Of a stretch of DNA of 64,000 nucleotides, positions 18,749 through 29,932 are shown piece after piece. The translations under genes were made by a program, and so were the position numbers. Source of the stretch: Bifidobacterium breve. GTDB taxonomy: Bacteria > Actinomycetota > Actinomycetes > Nanopelagicales > Nanopelagicaceae. Below the pieces are notes generated by a model. That model saw nothing but the letters and a program-made list of their open reading frames with translations, was not told where the DNA came from and did not search any database. Numbering within the stretch: the first letter of the stretch is position 1; every line of letters starts with the position of its first letter. The DNA lies in NCBI GenBank assembly GCA_945883755.1, contig CAMCXX010000003.1:34468-98467 (forward strand), in the 5' to 3' direction.

Positions 18749-19608
18749 TTAGTCAATCTATCTTTCAAACTCTCTTTATCCCAGATAATTGAGGATCCAT
18801 CCATTACTGGGCCATCAATACAGGTGCGCAACATCTTGATATCATCATTAACCTTTACTGGGACAACACAGGTCATACAAACACCAATCCCGCAGGCCAT
18901 AGACTCTTCGACAGAACATTGATGAACTAGATCGAAATCTTGCGCGATCTTGTTAATGCTATTGAGCATTGACATCGGACCACATGAATAAATCACCTCT
19001 GTATTGAACTCGCGAATTAATCTTGGGATTGATTCAGTGATCTGACCATGAACCCCAGCGGTTCCATCATCAGTAGTTAAGGTTAAGGAGGAGACACTGC
19101 GCTTGCCCTCAAGAGGTGCATAAATCTTGCTTGCAGTACTTGCGCCAAGAACCATATCCACTCGGCAACCTCGATTTTTTAATAATTCAGCTAAGGCAAA
19201 CAAGGGAGCTGAACCATATCCGCCACCGATCAACATGGTATTTGCTGCAGTTGTAGGTATTCCAAATGCAGTTCCCAATGGACCAATCAGATTTACAAAA
19301 TCGCCAATCTGCAATGAACACAACCACTTACTTCCTGCACCATGTGGTGCAACTACTAACTCAATGGTTCCGCCCAATAAACCCTTATCTGTTGCGCGAT
19401 AGATAGCAAAGGCGCGTCTTAAAACTGAGGCTGAGTTTTCACCGCCAACAGATAGCGCAACAAAATTACCGGGCCGAGCAGAAGCTGCGATCTCACCAAC
19501 GGCAAAGACCATATGGTGGTAGGGACCAACCTTTTTGTTGCTGATAATCTCCGCATCAATCTGCTTGGCATTTCGATTAATTTTTAACTGATTCAAATCC
19601 GCATCCAT
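18745..19608 (-). CDS. pyrK: Dihydroorotate dehydrogenase electron-transfer subunit
   Basis: PyrK passes electrons from PyrD to NAD+ through FAD and a [2Fe-2S] cluster. The 287-residue protein has an FAD-binding barrel domain, an NAD domain starting with [14 protein letters not shown], and a C-terminal cluster motif with four cysteines (CGIGVCMTC plus RTC further on). Its start overlaps the end of carB by 16 nt, indicating a tightly coupled message. Confidence 0.95.
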   Translation of the reverse strand: MDADLNQLKINRNAKQIDAEIISNKKVGPYHHMVFAVGEIAASARPGNFVALSVGGENSASVLRRAFAIYRATDKGLLGGTIELVVAPHGAGSKWLCSLQIGDFVNLIGPLGTAFGIPTTAANTMLIGGGYGSAPLFALAELLKNRGCRVDMVLGASTASKIYAPLEGKRSVSSLTLTTDDGTAGVHGQITESIPRLIREFNTEVIYSCGPMSMLNSINKIAQDFDLVHQCSVEESMACGIGVCMTCVVPVKVNDDIKMLRTCIDGPVMDGSSIIWDKESLKDRLTK

Positions 19609-22600
19609 TCTTGAAGGGATTTGATCTCAAAATCTGAGTTTTGTAGCGCTGAGATGGCAGATACCGCTGCTCTGAAGCCAGCAATAGTGGTGATACATGG
19701 AACGCCCCTTGAAACTGCAGCACTCCTGATCATCCAACCATCTTGCTTAGATCCCCTACCTAATGGCGTATTAATAACTAGTTGTACCAAGCCCTGGGTA
19801 ATTATCTCATTTGCAGATAATTGAGAGTTTTGAGGGTCTGAGTTTTTGCGAACTAACTCTGAATCGATATTTTTAGATTTTAAGAATTCATGAGTACCTT
19901 GAGTTGCATAAATCTTAAACTTCAACTCCGCTAACCCACGAGCGCTACGCCAAGCACTCTCTTTATCCCGTTCAGAGAGGGAGATAAAGACTGAACCATT
20001 TTTAGGTAAGGGACCAAAAGCTGCGCTCTGACTCTTTGCAAAAGCCATGCCGAAGTTTGAAGATATTCCCATAACCTCACCAGTTGATTTCATCTCTGGG
20101 CCAAGAACCGAGTCAATTCCGGAGCCATCAACTCTGCGGAAACGATTCCATGGCAAAACCGCCTCTTTCACTGAAACACCATTGGCTTTTCCATCACCGG
20201 AAGCTGGTAGCAAACCAGTTGTTCGTAGATCCTTAATCTTTTGACCAGCACAAATTAAAGCCGCCGCCTTGGCTAGCGCTACTCCCGTTGATTTCGCAAC
20301 AAAGGGAACTGTTCTTGACGCCCGCGGGTTGGCTTCAATTACATAAAGTGTGTTGTTAGCCAGCGTTACTGCAAATTGAATATTTATTAAACCTCGAACA
20401 TCAATCGCCTTAGCTATTTTAGTAGTTGCAGATTTAATCTCCTGCAATTGATCTTTATTTAGCGAGATACTTGGCAGTACACATGCTGAGTCACCGGAAT
20501 GAATTCCAGCCTCTTCTATATGCTCCATTACACCAGCGAGAAATACTTCTTCGCCATCAACTAATGCATCCACATCAATTTCTATAGCATCATCAAGAAA
20601 TTTATCAATTAAAACTGGGTGATTTGGCGTGATCGCTGTAGCCGCCGTTATAAATCCTTGCAAGGTATCGGCATCATAAACAATCTCCATGCCTCGACCA
20701 CCTAAAACATATGAGGGTCTAACTAAAACTGGATAACCGATGCGATCAGCAATGACTACCGCCTCTTCGAAGGAGTTGGCCATACCAAACTCAGGCGCCT
20801 TCAAATTACTATCCATCAAAATCTTTGCAAATGCACCACGTTCTTCAGCGAGATCAATGGCATCAGGAGATGTACCTAAGATATTGACTCCCGCCTCTTT
20901 TAAACCACGAGCTAATCCAAGCGGGGTTTGACCGCCAAGTTGGGTGATTACACCAAGAACTGGACCAGCAGCGATCTCTGCATTTATAACTTCTAGTACA
21001 TCTTCAAGGGTTAATGGTTCAAAGTACAATCGATCTGAAGTGTCGTAATCGGTGGAGACTGTTTCTGGATTGCAATTAATCATTACTGTCTCAAAACCGG
21101 CCGCCCTCAAAGCAAATGAGGCGTGTACACAAGAGTAATCAAACTCGATTCCTTGACCAATCCGATTAGGTCCACTGCCTAAAATAATTATCGCCTCTTT
21201 ACTTCTAGTAAGTACCTCACTCTCCTCTTCATAACTTGAGTAATAGTAAGGAGTAATCGCTGCAAACTCACCGGCGCAGGTATCAACTGTTTTATACACT
21301 GGCTGCAGAGAAAATTTCTGACGTAGCGCGTAAATTTCAGCAATTGATACACCTCTAATCTCTGAGATCTGTTCATCAGAGAAACCCATCTGTTTTGCGG
21401 CACGCAATAACTCTTTAGTTAATTCACCTTTGGCATTCAACTCCTTTGCTAACTCATTTATTACAACTATCTGACCTAGAAACCATGGATCTATCTTTGT
21501 CGCATTAAAAACCTCATCAATACTTGCTCCAAGATGCAACGCTTGCTGAACTTGCTGCAATCTCGATTGGGTTGGAACTCGCATCTGCTTCATTAAACTC
21601 GCTAAATCCCCATCTTTCCAAGAGAAGGAGTAACCTGATTTTTCAACTGAGCGTAAAGCTTTCTGCAACGCTTCGGGAAATGATCTGCCAATTGCCATCG
21701 CTTCGCCAACACTCTTCATCGTTGTAGTTAAACGATCATCAGCTTCCGGAAATTTTTCAAATGCAAATCTCGGTACCTTTACAACGACATAATCAAGTGC
21801 CGGTTCAAAAGAGGCAGGGGTAGATTTTGTAATGTCATTCTCAATCTCATCTAAGGTATAGCCAATCGCTAATTTTGTTGCAATCTTGGCTATTGGAAAT
21901 CCGGTTGCTTTCGAAGCTAGTGCTGAAGATCTTGACACTCTTGGATTCATCTCAATGACAATGATTCGCCCATCAGCTGGATTGACCGCATACTGAATAT
22001 TGCAGCCACCTGTTGCAACACCAACCTCGCGAATAATTGCAATTGAAAGATCGCGAAGTTTTTGATACTCATAATCAGTTAATGTCATGGCTGGAGCAAC
22101 GGTTATTGAGTCTCCAGTGTGCACACCCATTGGATCTATGTTTTCGATACTGCAAACAATTACTACATTATCCTTATGGTCCCGCATGACCTCTAGCTCG
22201 TACTCTTTCCAACCAATAATTGATTCCTCAAGCAATACCTCTGTAGTTGGACTGTGTCGCAATCCTGCGCCCGCAATCTGTTGTAAATCTCCTTCATTGT
22301 AAGCAATTCCTGACCCAAGACCACCCATTGTGAATGAGGGGCGAACAACAACTGGGTAATTTAATTCCTTTGCCGCTGCCAAGCACTCTTTCATAGAATG
22401 GGCAATAATTGATTTAGCTGAATCGCCACCAATTTTTGCGACAATTCCTTTAAATATTTCGCGGTCCTCTCCGCGTTTAATCGCATCAATATTTGCGCCA
22501 ATTAACTTAGTACCAAATTTTTCAAAAGATCCACGTTCATGCAATGCCATCGCAGCATTTAAAGCAGTTTGTCCGCCAAGTGTTGCTAATACCGCCGATG

Positions 22601-22847
22601 GTCGTTCTCTCTCTAGAATTTTCTCAATTACCTCCGGAGTTATCGGTTCTATATAGGTTGCATCTGCAAACTCTGGATCGGTCATTATCGTGGCAGGATT
22701 TGAGTTAATTAAAATAACTCTGATCCCCTCACTTTGTAGAACTCGACAAGCTTGGGTGCCAGAGTAATCAAATTCGCAAGCCTGACCGATAATTATGGGT
22801 CCGCTACCAATAACTAAGACGCTTTCAATGCTGGTATCTCTAGGCAT
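19593..22847 (-). CDS. carB: Carbamoyl-phosphate synthase large subunit
   Basis: CarB makes carbamoyl phosphate from bicarbonate, ammonia (supplied by CarA) and two ATP for pyrimidine and arginine synthesis. At 1084 residues it is full length. It has two homologous ATP-grasp halves: the first begins with [18 protein letters not shown], the second near residue 555 with [19 protein letters not shown]-terminal MGS-like allosteric domain follows. It starts in a TAATG overlap with carA. Confidence 0.98.
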   Translation of the reverse strand: MPRDTSIESVLVIGSGPIIIGQACEFDYSGTQACRVLQSEGIRVILINSNPATIMTDPEFADATYIEPITPEVIEKILERERPSAVLATLGGQTALNAAMALHERGSFEKFGTKLIGANIDAIKRGEDREIFKGIVAKIGGDSAKSIIAHSMKECLAAAKELNYPVVVRPSFTMGGLGSGIAYNEGDLQQIAGAGLRHSPTTEVLLEESIIGWKEYELEVMRDHKDNVVIVCSIENIDPMGVHTGDSITVAPAMTLTDYEYQKLRDLSIAIIREVGVATGGCNIQYAVNPADGRIIVIEMNPRVSRSSALASKATGFPIAKIATKLAIGYTLDEIENDITKSTPASFEPALDYVVVKVPRFAFEKFPEADDRLTTTMKSVGEAMAIGRSFPEALQKALRSVEKSGYSFSWKDGDLASLMKQMRVPTQSRLQQVQQALHLGASIDEVFNATKIDPWFLGQIVVINELAKELNAKGELTKELLRAAKQMGFSDEQISEIRGVSIAEIYALRQKFSLQPVYKTVDTCAGEFAAITPYYYSSYEEESEVLTRSKEAIIILGSGPNRIGQGIEFDYSCVHASFALRAAGFETVMINCNPETVSTDYDTSDRLYFEPLTLEDVLEVINAEIAAGPVLGVITQLGGQTPLGLARGLKEAGVNILGTSPDAIDLAEERGAFAKILMDSNLKAPEFGMANSFEEAVVIADRIGYPVLVRPSYVLGGRGMEIVYDADTLQGFITAATAITPNHPVLIDKFLDDAIEIDVDALVDGEEVFLAGVMEHIEEAGIHSGDSACVLPSISLNKDQLQEIKSATTKIAKAIDVRGLINIQFAVTLANNTLYVIEANPRASRTVPFVAKSTGVALAKAAALICAGQKIKDLRTTGLLPASGDGKANGVSVKEAVLPWNRFRRVDGSGIDSVLGPEMKSTGEVMGISSNFGMAFAKSQSAAFGPLPKNGSVFISLSERDKESAWRSARGLAELKFKIYATQGTHEFLKSKNIDSELVRKNSDPQNSQLSANEIITQGLVQLVINTPLGRGSKQDGWMIRSAAVSRGVPCITTIAGFRAAVSAISALQNSDFEIKSLQEWMRI

Positions 22848-23998
22848 TACTTAACCAAATCCTCTTTGAAAGGCAATCGCGGTTCTAGCATTAGATCTAC
22901 AAATCTTTGAAATAAATAGGTGGAATCATGCGGACCTGCTGCTGATTCTGGGTGGTATTGCACAGAGAATGCCGGAGTATCACTCATAGCTATTCCCTCA
23001 ACAACTGAATCATTTAAAGATATATGGGTTACATGGCCTGAACCATAAACTGTATTAAAGGTACTTTCTTTTGGTGCTGCGACCGCGAAGCCATGATTGT
23101 GGGAGGTGATTTCAACCTTTCCAGTGGTTAAATCAATAACTGGTTGATTAATTCCGCGATGACCAAAAGGTAATTTATATGTATCGAAGCCGAGTGCCCT
23201 ACCAAGAATTTGATGACCGAAACAGATACCAAACAACGGAATGCCGGCATTTAAAACTGTACGAACCAAAGAGATTACATCTGTCATAGTGGCGGGATCG
23301 CCTGGTCCATTTGATAAGAACACACCATCTGGTTTAATTTGTTGAATCTCTTCAAATGTAGAGTTCATTGGCATAACATGAACCTCCACGCCCAACTTTG
23401 CTAAGTATTTTGGCGTAGCTCCTTTAATACCCAGATCGATCGCCGCAACCCTTAATATCGTTTTTATACCATCGGGTGGTTTTACAATATAACTTTTCTT
23501 TGTACTTACATCAGCAGCTAAGAATGATCCCTCCATTTGCGCGCTTTTGCGAACACGAACGACCATCTCTTCACGAGTTAAGGTGGTGTTGCTGAAAATA
23601 CCAACCCGCATTGCGCCTCGATCACGAATATGCCTAGTAAGGGCTCGAGTATCTACGCCGGCAATTCCTACGACATTAGCATCAATCAATGTCTGCTCTA
23701 ATGAAGCATTACTTCGCCAATTGCTTGGTGCTGGGGATGGGTTGCGAACTACAAAACCTGAAACCCAAATTTTTTCAGATTCATAATCCTCTGGATTAAC
23801 TCCAGTATTGCCGATGTGGGGCGCTGTCATGATAACTATTTGCTTGTGATACGAGGGGTCGGTTAAAGTCTCTTGATAACCGGTCATGCCAGTTGTAAAT
23901 ACCGCTTCACCAAAGGTCTCGCCATCTTTGGCCCAGGCATAACCTTCAAAAATTCGACCATCATCTAATACCAAAAATGCATTTTTCTGATCCAGCAC
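22847..23998 (-). CDS. carA: Carbamoyl-phosphate synthase small (glutaminase) subunit
   Basis: CarA hydrolyses glutamine and channels ammonia to CarB. The 383-residue protein has the N-terminal CPSase domain and a C-terminal class I glutaminase with SNGPGDP, the nucleophile elbow [10 protein letters not shown] and the catalytic QYHPE. It begins with GTG overlapping the TAG stop of pyrC by 1 nt. Confidence 0.97.
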   Translation of the reverse strand: MLDQKNAFLVLDDGRIFEGYAWAKDGETFGEAVFTTGMTGYQETLTDPSYHKQIVIMTAPHIGNTGVNPEDYESEKIWVSGFVVRNPSPAPSNWRSNASLEQTLIDANVVGIAGVDTRALTRHIRDRGAMRVGIFSNTTLTREEMVVRVRKSAQMEGSFLAADVSTKKSYIVKPPDGIKTILRVAAIDLGIKGATPKYLAKLGVEVHVMPMNSTFEEIQQIKPDGVFLSNGPGDPATMTDVISLVRTVLNAGIPLFGICFGHQILGRALGFDTYKLPFGHRGINQPVIDLTTGKVEITSHNHGFAVAAPKESTFNTVYGSGHVTHISLNDSVVEGIAMSDTPAFSVQYHPESAAGPHDSTYLFQRFVDLMLEPRLPFKEDLVK

Positions 23999-25365
23999 TA
24001 ATTCAGATCCTTACCTTGATGCAAAAAGTTTAAATTCAGAGAGTTGGAAATCGGTACTGGAACAACCTTTGAATCGGAGATGGTTTGAATTCCATTGTAA
24101 AAAACATCGGTAATCACAGCTGGCAGCTCCATTCCTTCAAAAGGTGTGTTCTTGCTCTTGGAGTTGAGCCTATCCCGTCTGACCAGCCATTTTGCTGAAG
24201 GATCTAATAAAAATAGGTTCGCCGGTGATCCAACTGTTAGATCTCTTCCCTGTTTCTCATAACCAGCAATCTGCGCTGGCTTGGTAGACATCCGCTCAAC
24301 CAAGGTGCTCCAACTCATTAACTTGCTATCGATCATACTTTTTACAACCACTGAGAGCGAAGTTTCAAGACCCACCATGCCAAAGGCTGCTGCCTGCCAC
24401 TCACAATCCTTATCCTCGCTTGGGTGCGGGGCGTGATCTGTTGCGACAATATCTATAGTTCCATCAGCTAACGCTTCGCGAAGCGCCCAAACATCCTTTT
24501 CAGTTCGAAGAGGTGGGTTGACTTTATAAATCGGATCATAATTTTCAACTAAATCATCGGTCAGCAGTAGATGGTGAGGCGTTACCTCAGCTGTTACTTG
24601 GATGCCTCTTTGTTTTGCCCATCTAATTAAAGCAACTCCACCAGCTGTGGTTACATGACATATATGTAAGCGAGAGCCAACATGATCCGCTAACAAAATA
24701 TCACGGGCAATTATTGATTCCTCTGCCACTGCTGGCCAGCCAACTAAACCAATTCGAGAGGAGATAACTCCCTCATTCATCTGCGAATTAATAGTTAATC
24801 TTGGATCCTGCGCATGTTGAGCAATTAATCCATTAAAGGTTTTTACATACTCTAACGCTCTTCGCATTAAGAGCGGATCCGATACGCACTTACCATCATC
24901 ACTAAAGATTCGAACTCGAGCAATCGAATCAGCCATCGCACCCAATTCAGCTAATTGTTCTCCATTTAAACCTTTAGTTACCGCTCCAATCGGATTAACT
25001 TCACAATAACCAGCTTCTACACCCAACCGATATACCTGTTCAACGACGCCGGCAGTATCAGCGACTGGATTGGTGTTTGCCATTGCCGAGATTGCCGTGT
25101 ACCCCCCGGCGGTGGCAGCTTTTGAAGCCGATGCAACTGTTTCAGAATCCTCGCGGCCAGGTTCACGTAAATGAGTATGTAGATCAACTAATCCCGGTAA
25201 TATCAATTTACCTTTCGCGTTAATTGCATTAATTGCATTAATTGCATTTAAGCCATTTTTTTCATCAATAGCACTTGATTCAGTAACTTTGGAGATGAGA
25301 TGGTTCTCAATCTCTAATGAAATTATTTTTCCATCTACAGTTTTAGCATTTGAAATTTTCATCAT
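23998..25365 (-). CDS. pyrC: Dihydroorotase
   Basis: PyrC cyclises carbamoyl aspartate to dihydroorotate. The 455-residue amidohydrolase has the metal-binding [10 protein letters not shown] near residues 61-70 and ATDHAPH near 309. Near residues 43-55 is a run of repeated Asn-Ala-Ile triplets, produced by a 9-bp tandem repeat, in the loop joining the small beta domain to the barrel. It overlaps pyrB by 4 nt (ATGA). Confidence 0.96.
   Translation of the reverse strand: MMKISNAKTVDGKIISLEIENHLISKVTESSAIDEKNGLNAINAINAINAKGKLILPGLVDLHTHLREPGREDSETVASASKAATAGGYTAISAMANTNPVADTAGVVEQVYRLGVEAGYCEVNPIGAVTKGLNGEQLAELGAMADSIARVRIFSDDGKCVSDPLLMRRALEYVKTFNGLIAQHAQDPRLTINSQMNEGVISSRIGLVGWPAVAEESIIARDILLADHVGSRLHICHVTTAGGVALIRWAKQRGIQVTAEVTPHHLLLTDDLVENYDPIYKVNPPLRTEKDVWALREALADGTIDIVATDHAPHPSEDKDCEWQAAAFGMVGLETSLSVVVKSMIDSKLMSWSTLVERMSTKPAQIAGYEKQGRDLTVGSPANLFLLDPSAKWLVRRDRLNSKSKNTPFEGMELPAVITDVFYNGIQTISDSKVVPVPISNSLNLNFLHQGKDLN
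25220..25246. repeat. 9-bp tandem repeat inside pyrC
   Basis: Three perfect copies of TTAATTGCA (plus strand) give a repeated Asn-Ala-Ile in PyrC. The unit is a multiple of three, so a change in copy number would lengthen or shorten the loop without breaking the frame. Confidence 0.9.
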
Positions 25366-26324
25366 TTTTTCTCACCTGCCTCAACATTAATCGGTGCTCC
25401 CCCAAGCAACTCATATAAAACTGCCATTCTGACTGACACGCCATTTTTCACCTGATCAACCACCACAGATCGAACATCATCAGCACTATCAGCTGAAATT
25501 TCAAGCCCTCTATTCATCGGACCTGGATGCATAACAATTGCGGTTGATTTCAATCTACTCAGACGATTCGAATTTAAACCGTACCTTCTTGCATACTCTC
25601 GTTCTGTTGGAAAGTATGAATCCTGCATGCGTTCTAGCTGAATTCGCAACATCATAATCACATCACACTTATCAATTACATCATCTAAATTGTATGAAAC
25701 TTCAACTGGCCATTCCGTCACACCAACTGGTAGCAACGTCGGTGGCGCTACCAAAGTCACTTGTGCGCCAAGTTTATCTAGTAGCAGAACATTGCTTCGT
25801 GCCACCCTTGAGTGCAAAATATCTCCGACAATCACAACATGTACTCCGGATAGATCCTGTGCATCTGCTCTTAGGTGCTCTTTGATAGTAAATGCATCTA
25901 ATAGAGCTTGGGTTGGATGTTCATGAGTTCCATCTCCGGCATTAATTACAGTAGCTGAGATCCACTGGGTATCCGCTAATCGCTTAGCTGCACCAGAACT
26001 ACCATGTCTGATAACTACTGCATCTGCTCCCATGGCTTGCAATGTTTGGGCAGTATCTTTCAGACTCTCACCCTTACTTACACTAGAACCTTTGGCTGAG
26101 AAATTAATTACATCAGCTGATAGGCGTTTGGCTGCAGTTTCAAATGAAATACGTGTTCGGGTTGAATCTTCAAAGAAGAGATTAACGATGGACTTACCCC
26201 GCAGTGTAGGAAGTTTTTTATTTGGGCCATCTGTGATTCGTGCTAACTCTTTAGCGGTTGACAGTAAACCCAGAGCTTGTGCCTTTGAAAGATCTTGGAC
26301 TGAAATCAAATGTCTTGAACTCAT
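25362..26324 (-). CDS. pyrB: Aspartate carbamoyltransferase catalytic subunit
   Basis: PyrB joins carbamoyl phosphate and aspartate, the committed step of pyrimidine synthesis. The 320-residue protein has the carbamoyl-phosphate motif [11 protein letters not shown] (about 52-62), [14 protein letters not shown] and the HPGPMNRG loop. No regulatory pyrI subunit is encoded nearby. It overlaps pyrR by 4 nt (ATGA). Confidence 0.97.
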   Translation of the reverse strand: MSSRHLISVQDLSKAQALGLLSTAKELARITDGPNKKLPTLRGKSIVNLFFEDSTRTRISFETAAKRLSADVINFSAKGSSVSKGESLKDTAQTLQAMGADAVVIRHGSSGAAKRLADTQWISATVINAGDGTHEHPTQALLDAFTIKEHLRADAQDLSGVHVVIVGDILHSRVARSNVLLLDKLGAQVTLVAPPTLLPVGVTEWPVEVSYNLDDVIDKCDVIMMLRIQLERMQDSYFPTEREYARRYGLNSNRLSRLKSTAIVMHPGPMNRGLEISADSADDVRSVVVDQVKNGVSVRMAVLYELLGGAPINVEAGEKK

Positions 26325-26902
26325 TTGATAACCTCCACCGAATCCTCGGTATCAATCTCAATCAGATTAACCTTCACACTTTCATGCAAAGAGGTCGGGA
26401 TATTTTTCCCAACATAATCAGCTCTGATCGGTAATTGGCGATGACCTCGGTCAACCAATACCGCTAGCTGAACAGATTTAGGTCTTCCAATCTCACCTAT
26501 CGCGTCCAGCGCCGCTCTTATGGTTCGGCCAGAAAATAAAACATCATCAATTAAAACAACATTTTTTCCCTCAATGCCACCTTCTGGTATTTGAGTAGGT
26601 AGTAGAGGTTTTGGTGGTCGCATACGAAGATCATCTCTATGTAAAGTGATATCTAGAGAACCGACCGGGGTTTTAGATTCAATCTCAGAGATAAAGGCTG
26701 CAATGCGGTGAGCCAGAAATGAGCCCCGAGTAGGTATTCCCAGAAGAACTAGATCGGTAACACCATGGTTGTGTTCAATAATTTCATGAGAGATGCGTTT
26801 AATAGCGCGATCGATATCAGCGCTCGATAATAAAATTGCCATTTGCAACTCCTTCGCCGCCTCTCGGGACGGATCGTTAAAGGAACGGGCAGAGATTACC
26901 AT
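26321..26902 (-). CDS. pyrR: PyrR bifunctional regulator/uracil phosphoribosyltransferase
   Basis: PyrR senses UMP and regulates pyr genes by binding mRNA, and often has uracil phosphoribosyltransferase activity. The 193-residue protein has the PRTase core, [17 protein letters not shown] and the PRPP loop [15 protein letters not shown]. The frame continues upstream to a TTG at 26929; ATG 26902 fits family alignments better. It heads the pyr operon and diverges from bldD. I do not see a clear PyrR-type attenuator in the short leader. Confidence 0.92.
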   Translation of the reverse strand: MVISARSFNDPSREAAKELQMAILLSSADIDRAIKRISHEIIEHNHGVTDLVLLGIPTRGSFLAHRIAAFISEIESKTPVGSLDITLHRDDLRMRPPKPLLPTQIPEGGIEGKNVVLIDDVLFSGRTIRAALDAIGEIGRPKSVQLAVLVDRGHRQLPIRADYVGKNIPTSLHESVKVNLIEIDTEDSVEVIK

Positions 26903-26931
26903 CAAATCTGTGGATAAGAGAAATCTCAAAT

Positions 26932-26940
26932 ACTCGGAGT
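26932..26940. promoter_or_regulatory. Candidate BldD operator between pyrR and bldD
   Basis: ACTCGGAGT is a perfect 4-bp inverted repeat around one base. It fits the core of the published Streptomyces BldD box (AC-N-C-W-G-N-GT) except for G instead of A/T at the centre. It lies 3 nt upstream of the putative bldD -10 box, where a repressor would be expected to act, and in the leader region of pyrR. Confidence 0.45.
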
Positions 26941-26943
26941 GGC

Positions 26944-26949
26944 TACTCT
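26944..26949 (+). promoter_or_regulatory. -10 box (TACTCT) for bldD
   Basis: TACTCT is followed by six nucleotides and the bldD ATG at 26956. No Shine-Dalgarno lies at a usable distance, so the message is probably leaderless. Confidence 0.45.
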
Positions 26950-26955
26950 TTGAAT

Positions 26956-27420
26956 ATGACAGATAACCAAGAAAGTACCTCAGCTAAATTAAGATCAATT
27001 CGCAAATCTAAAGGCTGGTCCCTTCAGGATGTAGAGCGATTATCCCGTGGTAGGTGGAAGGCGGTAGTAGTCGGCTCCTACGAGCGGGGCGACCGAGCAA
27101 TCTCTCTGAAAAAATCGATCGAATTAATGAATTTTTATCAAGTGCCTATTACCGCCCTATTCACCCACACTCCAGCCAATATGGGTGCAGACAAATCATT
27201 AAATTTGATACTAGATCAACGTAAAATTTCTGCAAGCAATGACATTGAATTGCTCGGCATCAAGCGAATGATCGCTTACATCTGCGCCAAGAGAAGGGAT
27301 TGGAATGGTGAGCTCTTATCACTGCGTCGCGATGATCTCTCATTTCTAGCTATCCTGCAGGACAGAACACCCGAAGAGAGTCTTAAATACTTAGAGGATA
27401 ATAAGTACCTGCTCAAGTAA
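26956..27420 (+). CDS. bldD: BldD-like transcriptional regulator
   Basis: BldD is a c-di-GMP-responsive regulator that controls development in Streptomyces. The 154-residue product has an XRE-type helix-turn-helix at about 10-68 and a C-terminal domain with R113-R-D115, eight residues, then R124-x-x-D127. This matches the RxD-x8-RxxD signature by which BldD binds c-di-GMP. Location between nusB/efp and pyrR matches the streptomycete order. A TTG six nucleotides upstream is a less likely start. Confidence 0.92.
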   Translation: MTDNQESTSAKLRSIRKSKGWSLQDVERLSRGRWKAVVVGSYERGDRAISLKKSIELMNFYQVPITALFTHTPANMGADKSLNLILDQRKISASNDIELLGIKRMIAYICAKRRDWNGELLSLRRDDLSFLAILQDRTPEESLKYLEDNKYLLK

Positions 27421-27444
27421 AGGGTGACGGAGGCTTTGAGGCAA

Positions 27445-27855
27445 TTAGATAGCTAAAGAATCCTTGATTTTTACAACTCGTCCGAGCACTCCATTTATAT
27501 ATGCTGAAGAGTCATCTGTAGATAAACTCTTAGCTAGCTCGACCGCTTCATCAATACAAACCTCTACCGGTATTGCACCTCCCCATAAAATTTCAAAGAG
27601 TGATAATCGGAGAATATTTCGATCTATGGGTGGCATCCGATCCATATCCCAACCCTGAGCGTAAGTGATAATCAGCTCATCAATTTTTTCGATATGTTCA
27701 GCGACACCCGCTATTAAATCTCCTACATACTCCTCTTGGGACAACTCACTTGCACCTCTAAGAGTGAATAACTCTCGAGCAGAAACATTCTTAATATCAG
27801 CTTCATAGAGAAAATCTAAGGCCCGTTTGCGAGCTTTGCTACGGGCAGAACTCAT
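27445..27855 (-). CDS. nusB: Transcription antitermination factor NusB
   Basis: NusB binds boxA RNA with S10 and promotes antitermination in rRNA operons. The 136-residue all-helical protein shows the family segments ARKRALDFLYEADI at the N-terminus and the C-terminal INGVLGRV helix. Its start overlaps the efp stop (TAATG), so the two are translationally coupled. It converges with bldD across a 24-nt spacer with no obvious terminator. Confidence 0.95.
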   Translation of the reverse strand: MSSARSKARKRALDFLYEADIKNVSARELFTLRGASELSQEEYVGDLIAGVAEHIEKIDELIITYAQGWDMDRMPPIDRNILRLSLFEILWGGAIPVEVCIDEAVELAKSLSTDDSSAYINGVLGRVVKIKDSLAI

Positions 27856-28415
27856 TAATTTGCTCGGCCGAGATATGAACCATTGCGAGTATCAACGAGA
27901 ACCTTCTCATCCTGCTTGATAAACAATGGAACTTGAACTGTAATTCCGGTTTCAAGTGTGGCAGGTTTTGTTCCACCAGATGATCGATCACCCTGAATGC
28001 CTGGTTCGGTATAAGTGATCATTAACTCAACCGAGGCTGGTAATTCAACGTACAGAGCGTTGCCCTCATGCATTGCGACAATTACATCCGCATTCTCAAG
28101 CATATAGTCAACTGCATCACCAACGGTCACCTTTGAAATTGAAATCTGATCAAATGAGGTTGAATCCATAAACATGTAATCATCACCATCTTTATACAAA
28201 TACTGCATGTCCCGCTTTTCAACTACCGCCACATCAACCTTAATTCCTGCATTAAATGTTTTTTCGACAACCTTGCCCGTCAAAACCTGCTTCATCTTTG
28301 TTCGAACAAAAGCTGGACCTTTTCCAGGCTTCACATGTTGGAATTCAACTACCGTCCATAATTGTCCATCGAGATTTAAGGTCATGCCATTCTTCAGATC
28401 ATTAGTGGTTGCCAT
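27855..28415 (-). CDS. efp: Translation elongation factor P
   Basis: EF-P relieves ribosome stalling at polyproline. The 186-residue protein has three beta-barrel domains. The loop PGKGPAFVR near residues 31-39 carries the lysine that is modified in some bacteria. The C-terminal signature domain ends with the conserved [11 protein letters not shown]. The neighbouring aroQ-efp-nusB order is typical of actinobacteria. Confidence 0.97.
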   Translation of the reverse strand: MATTNDLKNGMTLNLDGQLWTVVEFQHVKPGKGPAFVRTKMKQVLTGKVVEKTFNAGIKVDVAVVEKRDMQYLYKDGDDYMFMDSTSFDQISISKVTVGDAVDYMLENADVIVAMHEGNALYVELPASVELMITYTEPGIQGDRSSGGTKPATLETGITVQVPLFIKQDEKVLVDTRNGSYLGRAN

Positions 28416-28467
28416 CTAGATATCCATTCAAGTTAAAAAGTCGAGTTCAGATCGATTGAAGGTCGTA

Positions 28468-28473
28468 ATTCTA
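28468..28473 (-). promoter_or_regulatory. Possible -10 box (TAGAAT) for efp-nusB
   Basis: The 63-nt gap between aroQ and efp holds TAGAAT on the minus strand about 52 nt before the efp ATG. No clear -35 is present. The gap is unusually long for this region, which supports a separate promoter, but the box is weak evidence alone. Confidence 0.25.
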
Positions 28474-28478
28474 CCCTG

Positions 28479-28910
28479 TTAATTAAGTAAGTTTTGCATT
28501 GCGTGCAAAGCCAGAATGTAACTTTGTACTCCAAAGCCGGCAATCGTTCCGTTTACTACTCCAGAAACTACTGAAGTATGTCGGAACTCCTCTCTGCTCA
28601 ACGGATTAGATAAATGCACCTCAATAGCTGGAGCTTTTAACATCGAAACTGCATCTCTGATTGCATATGAGTAATGAGTGAAAGCTGCTGGATTGATAAT
28701 AAGTGGTTGTTTGCTATCTGCGGCTTCATGGAGCCACTGAATAATCTCACTTTCGCTATCACTCTGCCGAATATCAACCAAGATGCCCAGCTTCTCTGCC
28801 GCTTTAGTCACAAGATCACTTAGCTCTGGGTAGGAAAAACCACCATAGATGTCAGCATCTCTTAAATCTAATCGTGCCAGATTTGGTCCATTGATAATGA
28901 GGATTTTCAC
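28479..28910 (-). CDS. aroQ: 3-Dehydroquinate dehydratase, type II
   Basis: AroQ converts 3-dehydroquinate to 3-dehydroshikimate. The 143-residue protein has INGPNLARLDLR (type II active-site start), the QSDSESEIIQWLHEA helix, NPAAFTHYSYA and the EVHLSNPLSREEFR motif with catalytic residues. It overlaps aroB by 4 nt. Type II enzymes are usual in actinobacteria. Confidence 0.96.
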   Translation of the reverse strand: MKILIINGPNLARLDLRDADIYGGFSYPELSDLVTKAAEKLGILVDIRQSDSESEIIQWLHEAADSKQPLIINPAAFTHYSYAIRDAVSMLKAPAIEVHLSNPLSREEFRHTSVVSGVVNGTIAGFGVQSYILALHAMQNLLN

Positions 28911-29932
28911 TTGGTAATTCTCTCATAAGCCTTCGCGATATCAGCCTTACTAACCTCTTCTAGCCAAACCGGTCTTGCAATACCATCTAAACCAATAAAC
29001 CTTATGCGCCCATTCTTAACCTTCTTATCCACCTGCATATTCTTTAATAGATTTGGAAACCTACTTTTTGGATAGGAGATAGGAAGATTAAATGATTGCA
29101 AAATCTCTCGATGCTCAGAGACTACCTCTTGATCAAGTCCGCGGAGAATCTGGCTAAGCTCAGCAGCAAATACCAATCCAATTGATACCGCCTCGCCATG
29201 TCTTAATTTGTATTTCGAATCGCTCTCAATTGCATGACCAAGCGTATGACCATAATTTAGTAGCTCTCGCTCTTTGCTCTCTTTAAAATCACTACCGACA
29301 ACTTTGGCTTTGACTCTAACAGATCGATAAATGATATCTTCAAAATCAATCACATCTCTTCGAAGAGAGGTGAGAATCTCTTTATCTTTAATAAAACCAC
29401 ATTTAATAACCTCTGCTAGGCCAGCTGATATATCTCGCTTTGGTAAATGTTGTAGAAAATCAAGATCAATTATTACCTTGCGTGGAGAGTAAAAAGCACC
29501 TATTAGATTCTTGCCACTGGGTGCATTAATACCAGTTTTACCGCCGATCGATGCATCAACCATGGCAGCAAGTGATGTTGGTACTGCATACCAAGAGATT
29601 CCACGTAACCAGGTTGCCGCTGCAAATCCTGCTAAATCTGTTGTTGCTCCGCCACCAATACCAACAATTGCGTCAAGACGACCAAAGTTAAACTTGGCTA
29701 ACTCCTTCCAAACTCGAGAGAGTGATGTGAGATCCTTCTGCGACTCACCCTCTGGTAATGATAAAAAATAAAGATTTTTTGAACTTTTAACCTTGACTAG
29801 AGATTTGAGTTTGCCTGGAATCAAAATCAATACCTTCTGGTGATTTTTCTTTATACTCTCTAATGCGGATAAGTAGTTATCACCTATTGCAACTTCATAT
29901 TTAATTTCAGATGTTACCTTGAGTCTTTTCAT
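28907..29932 (-). CDS. aroB: 3-Dehydroquinate synthase
   Basis: AroB makes dehydroquinate from DAHP using NAD+ and a divalent metal. The 341-residue protein has GGGATTDLAGFAAATWLRG (NAD-binding region near 92-110), DASIGGKTGIN, and the metal ligands of the LNYGHTLGHAIE motif. It is flanked by 4-nt overlaps with aroK and aroQ. Confidence 0.97.
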   Translation of the reverse strand: MKRLKVTSEIKYEVAIGDNYLSALESIKKNHQKVLILIPGKLKSLVKVKSSKNLYFLSLPEGESQKDLTSLSRVWKELAKFNFGRLDAIVGIGGGATTDLAGFAAATWLRGISWYAVPTSLAAMVDASIGGKTGINAPSGKNLIGAFYSPRKVIIDLDFLQHLPKRDISAGLAEVIKCGFIKDKEILTSLRRDVIDFEDIIYRSVRVKAKVVGSDFKESKERELLNYGHTLGHAIESDSKYKLRHGEAVSIGLVFAAELSQILRGLDQEVVSEHREILQSFNLPISYPKSRFPNLLKNMQVDKKVKNGRIRFIGLDGIARPVWLEEVSKADIAKAYERITK

